Shown here: in pieces, positions 25,376 through 34,542 of the stretch
Position numbering within the stretch: position 1 is the stretch's first letter
Layout: every line of letters starts with the position of its first letter
NCBI GenBank assembly: GCA_041082245.1
Contig: JBDOIE010000015.1
Span: 62,001-126,000, forward strand
DNA length: 64,000 bases
Direction: 5' to 3'
Source of the DNA: DAOTVY01 sp041082245
GTDB taxonomy: Bacteria > Chloroflexota > Chloroflexia > DTKN01
Notes under the pieces: model-generated
What the model was told of the DNA's origin: nothing
The model's input: only the letters and a program-made list of their open reading frames with translations
Databases searched by the model: none
Made by a program: the position numbers and the translations under genes

Positions 25376-26715
25376 GAAGAGCCTGCCTTCGCCGCCAGGC
25401 CAGCGTACGCATGGAGGAAGCGTCGCGGTAACTTGCCCCGCAAGTAGACCCCTTCAGGGCGATACTCCTCTTCCGCTACCTGCCCACGCTCGCGGAAAAG
25501 AGCCACGAGTTCCTGGTGCGTATACGGTACCGTGACCTCCAGAGGAACACTGTCCGTGGCCAGGCGTTCCTCGATGCACTGGAGCAACCGATCCAGCCCC
25601 CAGCCGTAGCGGGCCGAAATGGTGACATAATCTGCGGGCATGCCCAGTTCTACCGCCATCCGGGAAACCTCTTCGGCGTCGAGCGTGGGGGCGATGCGGT
25701 CCACCTTGTTCAACGCGGTGATGCAGGGGATCCGGTCGGCACCGAGTTCACAGAGCACCCGCTGGACCGTCTCGGCCTGCTCCTGGGCGTTGGGGTGACT
25801 GATGTCCAGCACGTGGATCAGAAGATCGGCTTCCGCGATCTCTTCCAGCGTCGCACGGAAAGCGGCGACCAGCGTCGTCGGGAGCCGCTGGATGAAGCCT
25901 ACGGTGTCGGTGAGCAGGGCCTCTCGTCCGCTCGGGAGGGAAAAACGGCGGGTCGTCGGGTCCAGCGTTGCGAACAGCTGGTCCTGGACCAGCACGTTCG
26001 CGCCGCACAATGCGTTCAGCAATGTCGACTTTCCTGCGTTCGTGTAGCCGACCAGCGACACGACCGGGATGCCGGCACGCTTGCGCCGGGCGCGGTACAG
26101 TTCGCGGTGCGTGTGCACCTCCTGCAGGCGCCGCTTCAGGGTGCGGATCCGCTCCCGGATATGCCGGCGGTCCGTCTCGAGCTGGGTCTCGCCCGGGCCG
26201 CGAAGGCCCACTCCACCGACGCCTTGCCGCGAGAGGTGCGTCCACCGCCCACGTAGCCGGGGAAGCAGGTACTCGTACTGCGCCAGCTCTACCTGCAGCC
26301 GCCCCTCCGCGGTGTGCGCGTGCCGGGCAAAGATGTCCAGGATCAGACCGGTACGGTCGACGACCCGCACGTCCCACGCTTCTTCCAGGTTGGATGCCTG
26401 TCCTGCGGTCACCTCGTGGTCCAGGATGACCAGGTTAAAGCCCAGCGTTTCTTTCAACCGGCCAATTTCTTCCACCTTGCCACGCCCCAGGAATGTCCCC
26501 GGGTGCGGTCGGGCCAGTCGCTGAAACGTCTGCCCGACCACTTCCACCCCCGCCGTCCGGGCCAGCTGGACAAGCTCCTCCAGGGAATCCTCGGCACGCC
26601 ACGAGGTTCCGCGGCTGTCCTGCAGTTCGATTCCGACCAGGAAGGCCCGCTCCTCCAGCGTAGCGACGATCGGTCGTCCCTGGCTTGGTTCCCCGCTTTC
26701 CCCTCCACGTTCCAT
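25372..26715 (-). CDS. hflX: GTPase HflX (ribosome rescue/splitting GTPase)
   Basis: 447 residues. The N-terminal HflX domain has GTFLGRGKVEEI and VILDHEVTAGQASNLEEAW. A linker with RLQVELAQYEYLLPRLRG and the glycine-rich GVGGVGLRGPGETQLETDRR is diagnostic. The GTPase motifs are G1 GYTNAGKSTL, G3 DTVGFI and G4 NKVD. HflX splits stalled 70S ribosomes under heat stress, which fits its neighbours clpC and rtcB. It starts 31 bases after the rtcB stop and is probably cotranscribed. Confidence 0.95.
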   Translation of the reverse strand: MERGGESGEPSQGRPIVATLEERAFLVGIELQDSRGTSWRAEDSLEELVQLARTAGVEVVGQTFQRLARPHPGTFLGRGKVEEIGRLKETLGFNLVILDHEVTAGQASNLEEAWDVRVVDRTGLILDIFARHAHTAEGRLQVELAQYEYLLPRLRGRWTHLSRQGVGGVGLRGPGETQLETDRRHIRERIRTLKRRLQEVHTHRELYRARRKRAGIPVVSLVGYTNAGKSTLLNALCGANVLVQDQLFATLDPTTRRFSLPSGREALLTDTVGFIQRLPTTLVAAFRATLEEIAEADLLIHVLDISHPNAQEQAETVQRVLCELGADRIPCITALNKVDRIAPTLDAEEVSRMAVELGMPADYVTISARYGWGLDRLLQCIEERLATDSVPLEVTVPYTHQELVALFRERGQVAEEEYRPEGVYLRGKLPRRFLHAYAGLAAKAGSS

Positions 26716-26746
26716 TCCGCTCCTCCCGCCACTGGGCGAACGGCTG

Positions 26747-28207
26747 CTATCCCTTGACCACGCCCAGCGGGCGCAGGCGTACGACCTTGCGGCAGAGCCC
26801 CGCCCCGTGCATGACGTCCACGACGTTGCTCACGTCCTTGTAGGCCTCTGGCATCTCTTCGGCCAGGATGTCGCGCTCCGTGGACATCACGATGATTCCC
26901 TTGGCCTCCAGTTCCCGACGGATGTTGCGTCCCTGGCCACGCTTGATGGCTGCAGCCCGGCTGAGCACACGGCCGGCACCGTGGCAGCTGCTTCCCCAGG
27001 TCTCTTCCAGAGCCAGCGGAAGGCCGACGAGGATGTAGGAGGCGCGTCCCATGTCCCCCGGGACGAGCACGGGCTGGCCGACGGACCGGTAGTCCTCGGG
27101 GATCTCGGGCCGGCCGGCCGGAAACGCGCGCGTTGCCCCCTTGCGGTGCACACAAAGCAGCCGCTCCTTGCCGTTCACTCGATGCTTCTCCATCTTGGCG
27201 ATGTTGTGTGCCACGTCGTAGACGAGCTGCATGTCCAGTGCTTGAGGGGTTGTCTTCAGCGCGTGGGCAAACGCCTGCCGAGCCAGGTGCGTCAAACACT
27301 GGCGGTTCGCCCAGGCATAGTTTGCCGCGCACGCCATTGCGGCCAGGTAAGCCTGTCCTTCGGGAGAGCGTACCGGCGCGCAGGCCAGCTGGCGATCGGG
27401 CAGGGAGATGCCGTATTTCCTCGTCGCCTCACCCATCACTTTCAGGAAGTCATCGCAGATCTGGTGGCCGAAACCTCGCGAGCCGGAATGGATCTGCAGC
27501 ACGATCTGGTCCTTGTACAGCCCGAAAACCCGCGCCACTTCCGGGTCGAATACCTCATCTACCACGCTGATTTCCAGGAAGTGGTTGCCCGAGCCCAGCG
27601 TACCCAACTGGTTCCGGCCACGCTCGAAGGCACGCGGGCTGTAGCGACGTGCGATCCCTACGTCTGCTCCCGGAAGCGCACCCCGCTCCTCGCAGTGCTC
27701 TACGTCCTGCGGCCAACCGTAGCCGTGCTCGACGGCCCACTGGGCACCCCGGACGAGCGCTCCCTCGGCACGTGACAGGTCCGAAAGGATATCGCCCCGC
27801 GAGCCTACACCGGCCGGCACATCCCGATGGAGCGCCGCCACGAGTTCCCGAATCTTCGGTTGGATGTCCGAGAGCGTCAGGTTCGTACGCACGACGCGGA
27901 TCCCGCAGTTGATGTCGTAGCCCACTCCTCCCGGGGAAACCACACCGTCTTCCTCCGGATCGAAAGCGGCAACTCCGCCGATAGGGAACCCGTAGCCCCA
28001 GTGCATATCGGGCATCGCGAGCGATCGGCCGACGATCCCGGGCATGCAGGCGACGTTCCGCGCCTGCTCCGGGCTACGGTCCTGCACGATTTGCTCGATC
28101 AACTGTTGGTCCGCGTAGATGCGTGCAGGAACCCGCATGTCCCCGCTTCGGGGGATATCCCAGCGGTAAGCATCGACCTGTACCAGTCCATATTCCTTGA
28201 TGCCCAT
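26747..28207 (-). CDS. rtcB: RNA-splicing ligase RtcB
   Basis: 486 residues, normal length. Signature stretches are MPDMHWGYGFPIGGVAAFD, GGVGYDINCGIR with the metal-binding Asp and Cys, NQLGTLGSGNHFLE, HSGSRGFGH, and GSSCHGAGR, which holds the guanylylated histidine. RtcB joins 2',3'-cyclic phosphate and 5'-OH RNA ends with GTP and Mn2+. The ATG has AGGAGG upstream. No archease gene is adjacent. The pairing with hflX and clpC looks like a translation and protein stress group. No strong promoter could be identified upstream; a TAAAAT near 28258-28263 lacks a good -35. Confidence 0.95.
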   Translation of the reverse strand: MGIKEYGLVQVDAYRWDIPRSGDMRVPARIYADQQLIEQIVQDRSPEQARNVACMPGIVGRSLAMPDMHWGYGFPIGGVAAFDPEEDGVVSPGGVGYDINCGIRVVRTNLTLSDIQPKIRELVAALHRDVPAGVGSRGDILSDLSRAEGALVRGAQWAVEHGYGWPQDVEHCEERGALPGADVGIARRYSPRAFERGRNQLGTLGSGNHFLEISVVDEVFDPEVARVFGLYKDQIVLQIHSGSRGFGHQICDDFLKVMGEATRKYGISLPDRQLACAPVRSPEGQAYLAAMACAANYAWANRQCLTHLARQAFAHALKTTPQALDMQLVYDVAHNIAKMEKHRVNGKERLLCVHRKGATRAFPAGRPEIPEDYRSVGQPVLVPGDMGRASYILVGLPLALEETWGSSCHGAGRVLSRAAAIKRGQGRNIRRELEAKGIIVMSTERDILAEEMPEAYKDVSNVVDVMHGAGLCRKVVRLRPLGVVKG

Positions 28208-28370
28208 GGGATGTCCTCCTGTGACGCATTTCCGGGCAGCGCCACGCTGACCTTTTCATTTTACCACATTTTCTTCACAGTGCTGGGATGCCGACGAAGG
28301 AAACCAACCCGGGGGAACACTCCACGTGCAGGAAGCACGCGGGTACAGCAGGGGCGGAGCAAGGCTACCT

Positions 28371-29648
28371 CTACCTGTCTTGCTGGGTGGCTTTCCGGCG
28401 CCACTCTTCTTGCTCGGCGATCAGGGCTTCTACGGTGGAGTCACCTCTGCGTCGGGCATAGTCGATCGCCGGCTGCAGGCGCGCTGCCGCCTGCTGGTAA
28501 TCGCCGCGCGCCGCGGCCAGCCGTGCCAGGCCGATGGCGATCTGCGCCAGGCCGGCCAGCTCGCCGTCTTCGCGCGGTGGCTCGTTTGCCTCAAGAACTT
28601 CCTGTGTCCCCCCGACAGATTCCGCAGAGGAACTGGCTTCCGAGGCGACCGGATGGGACGATTGTGCCGTTTCCTCAGAGCGCCGTTGCGGGACTTCCCC
28701 TCGTTCGAGTTCGAGCCGCCGGATGTGGTACAGCGCCTCCTCGATGAGCCGGCGAGTTCCGGCAACCATATCGGAGAGCACTCCGAAAAGGAAAACCAGG
28801 AACCCGATCAGCAGAAAGAACCCACCGATGATCACCGACTGCAGGTAACGCCCTTGCGCCGCCCCGGGGTTCTGCAGGTAGAAGATGAGGAAGCGGCCGA
28901 GAAGCACAGCCCCGGCCAGTCCGAACGGGAGCGCCAGGTAAAAGAACGTTCGTAACGGCTCATAGAGGGCATAGGTGCGGAGGATGGTCGCCCCCTGGCG
29001 CTTGACAAAGTGCCACATCCCCTTCATCAGGCGCGATTTGCGTCGCACCTCGTGTACCTCGACGGGGACGTGGGCAATGACCAGCGCCTTCTTGCCGGCC
29101 TGGATCAGCGTTTCGACCGTGTACGAGTAGTGGCTGATCACGTTCAGCCGCAGTGCGGCCTCCTTCGAGTATGCCCGAAAGCCGCTCGGCGCATCGCGTA
29201 CCTCGGTGCCGGACGTTACACGCACCACCCAGGTGCCCAGCGCTTGCAGGAAACGCTTCGCGGGCGAGAAGTGCCGCACCTGCAGGGGACGTCGATCGCC
29301 GATCACAATGTCGGCCCTGCCTTCCAGGATCGGACGGATGAGCTCCGGGATGGCCTCTCCTGGGTACTGGTTATCTCCGTCGGTGTTCACGATGATATCG
29401 GCCCCCAGACGAAGGCACGCGTCCAGCCCGGTTTGAAAGGCGACTGCGAGACCCTTATTGCCGATGTGCCGCACCACGTGGTCCACCCCGTGCTCCAGGG
29501 CTACCTCGACGCTTCGGTCCGTGGATCCGTCGTCGATGATCAACGTTTCCACGCGGTCAACGCCGGGGATCTGACGCGGAATCGCATCGAGCACGGTACC
29601 GATCGTCTCCTCCTCGTTGTAGACCGGGATCTGCACGATCACCTTCAT
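28371..29648 (-). CDS. Family-2 glycosyltransferase, polyprenyl-phosphate-hexose synthase type, with C-terminal membrane and helical tail
   Basis: 425 residues. The GT2 catalytic domain (1-220) has IPVYNEEETI, IDDGSTDRS, the nucleotide-sugar motif NTDGDNQYPG and FRAYSKEA. Two membrane helices follow (about 240-262 and 275-300). The last ~110 residues are unusual: a low-complexity serine/glutamate segment (SSHPVASEASSSAESVGG) and then a helical repeat-like tail (LAQIAIGLARLAAARGDYQQAAARL). It probably transfers a sugar to a lipid carrier at the inner membrane. It overlaps the TIM-barrel gene by ATGA, so is the last gene of the fabF operon. Confidence 0.85.
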   Translation of the reverse strand: MKVIVQIPVYNEEETIGTVLDAIPRQIPGVDRVETLIIDDGSTDRSVEVALEHGVDHVVRHIGNKGLAVAFQTGLDACLRLGADIIVNTDGDNQYPGEAIPELIRPILEGRADIVIGDRRPLQVRHFSPAKRFLQALGTWVVRVTSGTEVRDAPSGFRAYSKEAALRLNVISHYSYTVETLIQAGKKALVIAHVPVEVHEVRRKSRLMKGMWHFVKRQGATILRTYALYEPLRTFFYLALPFGLAGAVLLGRFLIFYLQNPGAAQGRYLQSVIIGGFFLLIGFLVFLFGVLSDMVAGTRRLIEEALYHIRRLELERGEVPQRRSEETAQSSHPVASEASSSAESVGGTQEVLEANEPPREDGELAGLAQIAIGLARLAAARGDYQQAAARLQPAIDYARRRGDSTVEALIAEQEEWRRKATQQDR

Positions 29649-30553
29649 CCAAGCACCCCCAGGGAACCCAGGTAGCGCAGCCCGTCTGCCAGCGCCGGCT
29701 CCTCATAGGCCGAGTCCACCTCGATCACCCGCCACGCGCCCTCTGGAAAAAGTGGCGCCAAGCGGCCAAATGGCACGGCGCCATTTCCCGGTGGCCGGTG
29801 GTCGTTTAGCCCCACGCAATCGTGCAGGTGGATACCCAGAAGACGCCCGCCGTAGGCACGCAGCCACGCTTCTTGCGTCCAGAAGCCCATCGCTTCCAGA
29901 CGGAAAGCATGCCCGGCATCGTGCCAGTACCCTACAGCGGGGCCGAAATCCTGCAGGAAATCCCCCATCTCCGTGAAAGACGGTATATCGCGGAAATGGG
30001 CCCGGTTCTCCAGCGCGATCTGTACCCCGAGGGCTTGGGCCTGTGTCGTCAGCCGCGTCAGGGCTTCCCGCACCCATTCCAGATGGCGCGGGGCGAGAGC
30101 TTCCCTCCGCTGCACGAGCTCCTCCCGCAAGCGAGCGTACGCCGGGGAGATTGCCTGTCCGGCCTCGAAAAGGGTGTCCAGCTCTTTCTCGAGCACGCCC
30201 AGCGGCTCGATGTTCCCCGCGTGAAGCACCACGACCTGTGCTCCTCTTGCAGCGGCCTCTTGAAGCGAACGAGCCACCAGGGCCTCTGCGTGTCGGCGGG
30301 CTTCCGGGTCCGACGCGGCCAGATCTGCCTGCCTCAGGGGATGGGGTCCGGGAGGCCCGGGGAAAGGGGCATGCACACTGCTCACCGCGAGGCCGGTTGC
30401 CGCTATCGCTCGATCCAGCGCGGGAAGCGCGTCCTCGGTCAGGCGGTATCCGAGCTCCACGTAGCCAAAGCCGAGCTCGCGTGTACGCCGAGCGAGCCCC
30501 TCCAGCGAAGCGCCGTCCCGTTCCCACCACATCGTAGAGAGCGCGACCTTCAT
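29645..30553 (-). CDS. Sugar phosphate isomerase/epimerase-like TIM barrel (xylose-isomerase-like)
   Basis: 302 residues. The AP-endonuclease-2/xylose-isomerase TIM barrel shows metal-ligand candidates Glu in IALENRAHF, HDAGHAF, HLHD and Glu in RVIEVDSAYEE. Such enzymes isomerise or epimerise sugars or inositols, or nick DNA (Nfo); the motifs here fit the sugar branch better. The ATG overlaps the rnc stop (ATGA) and its own stop overlaps the glycosyltransferase start, so the three genes are translationally coupled. The start is chosen on that overlap; the open frame upstream is antisense-like. Confidence 0.82.
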   Translation of the reverse strand: MKVALSTMWWERDGASLEGLARRTRELGFGYVELGYRLTEDALPALDRAIAATGLAVSSVHAPFPGPPGPHPLRQADLAASDPEARRHAEALVARSLQEAAARGAQVVVLHAGNIEPLGVLEKELDTLFEAGQAISPAYARLREELVQRREALAPRHLEWVREALTRLTTQAQALGVQIALENRAHFRDIPSFTEMGDFLQDFGPAVGYWHDAGHAFRLEAMGFWTQEAWLRAYGGRLLGIHLHDCVGLNDHRPPGNGAVPFGRLAPLFPEGAWRVIEVDSAYEEPALADGLRYLGSLGVLG

Positions 30554-31248
30554 TCCTTCGGGCTCCGCAATCCCTCGAGAGCGCGGCGGGCAGCTTCTTG
30601 CTGCGCGGCCTGTTTGCTCGGGCCTTCCCCCACGCCCAGGACTTCGTTTCCCACCCACACCTCGACACGGAACCTGCGCGCATGGTCCGGACCCCAGGAG
30701 GCCACGGTGCGATATTCCGGCGTGCGGTTGTATCGTCCCTGCACCTCGATCTGCAGTGCGCTCTTGAAATCGAGCGGCTGCCGCCCCTGCCACCGTTCGG
30801 CTTCTGCCTCGAGCAAAGGCCCGACGAACGACCGTACCGCTTCGAGCCCTGCGTCCAGGTAGATGGCACCGACGAGCGCCTCGAACGCGCCCGCGAGGAT
30901 GCTGGGACGTTCCCGGCCTCCGTCCGCCTCCTCGCCCCGGCCCAGCACCAGGAACGAGCCCAGCCCCAGCTCTCTGGCGAAACGGGCCAGCGTGTCGGTG
31001 CGTACCAGAGCGGAGCGGAGCAGCGTCATTTCGCCTTCGCCCTTCTCCGGGTAGCGCCGAAAGACATACTCCGCAGTGACCATGTCCAGCACCGCGTCCC
31101 CGAGGAACTCCAGCCGCTCGTTCGAATCCAGGTGGCTCTCCGGGTTTTCGTTGAGATACGAACGGTGCACCAGCGCCTGAAAGAGCAGGGAACGGTCCCG
31201 GAAGCTCGTGCGCAAAGCACGCTCCAGGGCGTGAAGGTCCTGTTCCAT
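30550..31248 (-). CDS. rnc: Ribonuclease III
   Basis: 232 residues. The RNase III signature NERLEFLGDAVLD (43-55) carries catalytic Glu47 and Asp51, with the second acidic cluster in FEALVGAIYLDAG. A C-terminal dsRNA-binding domain (about 160-230) ends in SKQAAQQEAARRALEGL. It cleaves double-stranded RNA in rRNA and mRNA processing. The ATG at 31248 has GAGGGGG upstream and lies 8 bases after fabF. A fabF-rnc order is common in bacteria. Confidence 0.96.
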   Translation of the reverse strand: MEQDLHALERALRTSFRDRSLLFQALVHRSYLNENPESHLDSNERLEFLGDAVLDMVTAEYVFRRYPEKGEGEMTLLRSALVRTDTLARFARELGLGSFLVLGRGEEADGGRERPSILAGAFEALVGAIYLDAGLEAVRSFVGPLLEAEAERWQGRQPLDFKSALQIEVQGRYNRTPEYRTVASWGPDHARRFRVEVWVGNEVLGVGEGPSKQAAQQEAARRALEGLRSPKE

Positions 31249-31256
31249 TGCCCCCT

Positions 31257-32498
31257 CTACTCCTCGTAGCGGGCGAACACCAGGCTCACGTTGTGGCCGC
31301 CGAACCCGAGCGAGTTGGTCAAGGCAATCCGCACGTCGGCCCGGCGGGCGACGTTGGGCACATAGTCGAGGTCGCATTCCGGATCGGGCACCTCGTAGTT
31401 GATCGTCGGATGGATGATGCCGGTCAGGATCGTCTGGATGCAGGCGATCGCTTCGATCGCACCCGCCGCCCCGAGCAGGTGTCCCACCATGGACTTTGTG
31501 GAACTGATCGCCAGCCGGTAGGCGTGTTCACCAAAGACCGCCTTGATCGCTTGCGTTTCCGCCACGTCGTTCAGCGGGGTCGAGGTGCCGTGCGCGTTCA
31601 GGTAGTCTACCTCTTCGGGCGCCAGTCCGGCCTGCGCGAGCGCAAGTCGCATAGAGCGGGCCGCGCCCTCCCCGCCGGGCGCAGGGGCGGTGATATGGTT
31701 GGCGTCGGCCGTAGCCCCGTAGCCGAGCACCTCGGCAAGGATGGGCGCGTCGCGCCGCACAGCGTGTTCCAGCGCTTCGAGGATCAGGATCGCGCCGCCC
31801 TCGCCCATCACGAAGCCGTCCCGCAGCGCATCGAAGGGGCGGCTTGCGCGCTCCGGTTCCTCGTTTCGGGTCGAAAGGGCACGAGCGGCGTTGAAGGCGG
31901 CGATCGCCATCGGTACCACGGCAGCCTCGCTGCCCCCTGTGATGACCACGTCCGCCGCGCCACGCCGGATCGCTTCGAACGCTTCCCCGATCGCGTGGGC
32001 GGAGCTCGCACAGGCGGAGACCGGGCAGTAGTTGATGCCCTTGGCGCCGTACACGATCGCGATCTGGCCGGCGGCCATGTCACTGATCATCATGGGCACC
32101 AGGAATGGACTTACAGCACGGGGGCCCTTCTGCTGCAGGACCTCAAACTGCTGGAAGAGCGTCGTGAACCCTCCGATTCCGGAACCGACGATGACACCTA
32201 CCCGGTCCGCGTCGACATCGTCGAACTTCAAGCCCGCCTGACGCACCGCCTCGTGCGTGGCGGCCAGAGCGAACTGCACAAAGCGGTCGTTCCTTCGGGC
32301 CTCCTTGCGGTCCATATAGTTCAGCGGGTCGAATCCCTTCACCTCTGCCGCGATACGGGTCTCGTACCCCGTGGCATCGAAGAGTGTGATCGGGCCGACC
32401 CCCGAACGTCCCCGACACAGGTTGTCCCAAAACGTCGGGACATCCAGTCCGAGAGGGCTGATAACGCCCATCCCGGTGACCACCACGCGTCGCGTCAT
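31257..32498 (-). CDS. fabF: Beta-ketoacyl-ACP synthase II
   Basis: 413 residues, normal length. The thiolase-fold catalytic residues are Cys163 in SACASS, His303 in HGTSTPLND, Lys335 in STKSMVGH and His340. It condenses malonyl-ACP with the growing acyl-ACP in fatty acid elongation. The ATG has GGGAGG nine bases upstream and a good promoter at 32538-32566. First gene of a four-gene operon with rnc, a TIM barrel and a glycosyltransferase. No acpP gene is visible in its usual place just upstream. Confidence 0.96.
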   Translation of the reverse strand: MTRRVVVTGMGVISPLGLDVPTFWDNLCRGRSGVGPITLFDATGYETRIAAEVKGFDPLNYMDRKEARRNDRFVQFALAATHEAVRQAGLKFDDVDADRVGVIVGSGIGGFTTLFQQFEVLQQKGPRAVSPFLVPMMISDMAAGQIAIVYGAKGINYCPVSACASSAHAIGEAFEAIRRGAADVVITGGSEAAVVPMAIAAFNAARALSTRNEEPERASRPFDALRDGFVMGEGGAILILEALEHAVRRDAPILAEVLGYGATADANHITAPAPGGEGAARSMRLALAQAGLAPEEVDYLNAHGTSTPLNDVAETQAIKAVFGEHAYRLAISSTKSMVGHLLGAAGAIEAIACIQTILTGIIHPTINYEVPDPECDLDYVPNVARRADVRIALTNSLGFGGHNVSLVFARYEE

Positions 32499-32537
32499 AT
32501 CGAGCCTCCCGATGCAGTGAGTGCCGTGATATAAACT

Positions 32538-32566
32538 ATTGTACCATGGCGACCGGGGTGAGGCAA
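32538..32566 (-). promoter_or_regulatory. Promoter of the fabF operon
   Basis: On the minus strand TTGCCT (32561-32566), a 17-base spacer and TACAAT (32538-32543) lie 40 bases before the fabF ATG. Confidence 0.65.
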
Positions 32567-32763
32567 ATCTCCCCTCTTGGATGTTCGGACGGGAGCTGGG
32601 GCGGGCAGCTTTACGGCCCGTCCCGGATCCCTATTTCGGCCTTCTCTTCGCTGCCCAGCGGTGGCCTGCAGGGGCTCAGAACTGCCAACGCGAAGGGCCA
32701 GGGGCGAGATGAGGATGCCGTGTCGCAACTCAAGACTCCGCCCCAATTCGCCGGCCCCCAAGG
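32567..32763. other. Gene-free, fold-rich stretch between divergent fabF and recJ promoters
   Basis: The 333-base gap between fabF and recJ holds two divergent promoters separated by this ~200-base stretch with no plausible gene. It contains nested inverted repeats: GGACGGG (32587-32593) with CCCGTCC (32617-32623) enclosing AGCTG/CAGCT, and GGGGCG/CGCCCC pairs further on. Open frames exist but have no RBS or codon pattern. A small RNA is possible; I could not match it to SRP RNA, tmRNA or RNase P RNA. Confidence 0.35.
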
Positions 32764-32792
32764 TTGCGCCCCGCTCACTTTGAGGGTATACT
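32764..32792 (+). promoter_or_regulatory. Promoter of recJ
   Basis: TTGCGC (32764-32769), a 17-base spacer and TATACT (32787-32792) lie 39 bases before the recJ ATG. Confidence 0.65.
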
Positions 32793-32831
32793 ATCGCCGC
32801 CATCGCGACAAACGAACGGAAGGAGGAGAAG

Positions 32832-34535
32832 ATGCGACCTGCAGTACCTGTGTGGCGCCTCCTGTCGCCCGCTCCGGCAGAGGTGTTGCGGCGCTTCCCG
32901 TTGCCGCCGCTTGCGGCGCAGGTCCTCTGGAACCGCGGTGTGCAGGAGCCCCAGGAAGCGGAGGCTTTTCTTTCGCCGGATTACCACCAGCTCGCCGATC
33001 CGTTCGCGATGAAGGGTATGGAGGAAGCGACGCGACGGATCTCCCGTGCCCTTGCTGCACAGGAGCCGATCGTGGTGTTCGGCGATTTCGACGCGGACGG
33101 TGTCACTGGCGTGGCGCTGCTCGTGCAATCGCTTCGCCGCATGGGCGGGAAAGTGGAAGCTTACATCCCTCACCGCATCGAGGAAGGCTACGGGCTGAAC
33201 CGGGAAGCAGTCGAGCGGCTCGCGGCAGCGGGCACGCGAGTGTTGATCACCGTAGATTGCGGGATTTCCAATGCCGAAGAAGTTGCGCGGGCGCAAGCCC
33301 TGGGGGTCGATGTTGTCGTCACGGATCACCATCACCCGCCGCCGGTGCTTCCGCCGGCACACGCGGTGCTGAACCCCTCCCAGCCGGGCTGTGGATACCC
33401 CTTCAAAGGCCTTGCGGGTGTCGGGATCGCGTTTACCCTGGTGCGCGGCCTGGTGAGGGCAGGCGTAACGCGCAACGGCATGCGGGCTCGAGAGCTGCTG
33501 GACCTGGTCGCTCTGGGGACCGTTGCGGATGTTTCTCCCCTGGTGGGCGAGAACCGCATCCTGGTTGCGCTGGGGTTGGAAACGCTCCGTCGGACGGAGC
33601 GCCCAGGCCTCCGCGCGCTGATGGCCGCTTCCGGCGTGCGGCAGGAACGTGTAAACACCGGTACCATTTCGTTTGTGCTCGGGCCTCGCCTGAATGCTGC
33701 TGGCCGGCTGAAGCACGCGGTGCTGGCCTACCGCTTGCTCCTCTCCGAAAGCCCGGAAGAAGCCGCAGTGCTGGCCTCAGAATTGGATGCCCTGAACCGC
33801 GAGCGCCAGGAGATGACGATGCGCGCGCTCGAACGGGCCAGGGAGCGTGTCCTCTCCCTTCCGGACGATGTACCGCTGATCTTCTTGGCGGATCCAGATT
33901 TCCATATCGCGATCGCGGGCCTCGTGGCGGCCAAGATCGTGGAGGAATTCCACCGGCCGACACTGCTTGCGGAAATCGGCGAGGGGGTTTCCCGCGGTTC
34001 CGCGCGGAGCATCCCGGCGTTTCACATCACCGAAGCGCTGCGGGAATGCTCCGATCTCCTTGAGCGCTTCGGTGGCCATCGGGTTGCGGCCGGCTTTACC
34101 CTGCCCACCGCACATCTGGAGGCGCTGGAAACGCGGCTTCAAGCGCTTGCCCGGGAGCAACTGGACACCGTGTCGCTGACGCCCGTCCTGGCCCTGGAGG
34201 CAGAAGCGTCCCTGGGCGAGCTGAACTGGGATCTGCTGCGCGTGCTGGAGCGCATCGCCCCCTACGGGGTACAGAACCCCCACCCGGTTTTCCTCTGCCC
34301 GCGGGTCAAGGTCGTGCGGGCGCGACAGGTCGGCACGGAAGGGGAGCACCTGCGCCTCACGTTGAGCGATGGGAGGCTTGCGTGCGATGCGATCGGGTTC
34401 AGGCTGGGACCCCGCATCGCCGAATGCACGCCGGGCTGTTACCTGGACCTGGCCTGTACCCTGAGCGCCAGCAGCTGGACAGGGGAAGAGCGGCTGGAAC
34501 TGCAGCTGCGCGATTTCCGCCCCGCGCGTGCATAG
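32832..34535 (+). CDS. recJ: Single-stranded-DNA-specific exonuclease RecJ
   Basis: 567 residues, typical. DHH phosphoesterase motifs are GDFDADG (84-90), ITVDCGISN, TDHHHPPP with Asp164-His165-His166, and the DHHA1 region with GGHRVAAGF. The C-terminal OB-like domain includes RIAPYGVQNPHPVF. It degrades single-stranded DNA 5' to 3' in recombination and mismatch repair. The ATG has GGAGGAGAAG directly upstream. It converges on the M32 peptidase gene with only 7 bases between stops and no hairpin seen there. Confidence 0.95.
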   Translation: MRPAVPVWRLLSPAPAEVLRRFPLPPLAAQVLWNRGVQEPQEAEAFLSPDYHQLADPFAMKGMEEATRRISRALAAQEPIVVFGDFDADGVTGVALLVQSLRRMGGKVEAYIPHRIEEGYGLNREAVERLAAAGTRVLITVDCGISNAEEVARAQALGVDVVVTDHHHPPPVLPPAHAVLNPSQPGCGYPFKGLAGVGIAFTLVRGLVRAGVTRNGMRARELLDLVALGTVADVSPLVGENRILVALGLETLRRTERPGLRALMAASGVRQERVNTGTISFVLGPRLNAAGRLKHAVLAYRLLLSESPEEAAVLASELDALNRERQEMTMRALERARERVLSLPDDVPLIFLADPDFHIAIAGLVAAKIVEEFHRPTLLAEIGEGVSRGSARSIPAFHITEALRECSDLLERFGGHRVAAGFTLPTAHLEALETRLQALAREQLDTVSLTPVLALEAEASLGELNWDLLRVLERIAPYGVQNPHPVFLCPRVKVVRARQVGTEGEHLRLTLSDGRLACDAIGFRLGPRIAECTPGCYLDLACTLSASSWTGEERLELQLRDFRPARA

Positions 34536-34542
34536 CGGTCGG

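Noticed and set aside
32567..32763. SRP RNA, tmRNA or RNase P RNA in the fabF-recJ gap
   Set aside because: None of the conserved core sequences of these RNAs could be found.
32546..34063. Plus-strand frame of about 500 codons overlapping recJ
   Set aside because: Runs out of frame through recJ with skewed composition; recJ motifs are all in the other frame.
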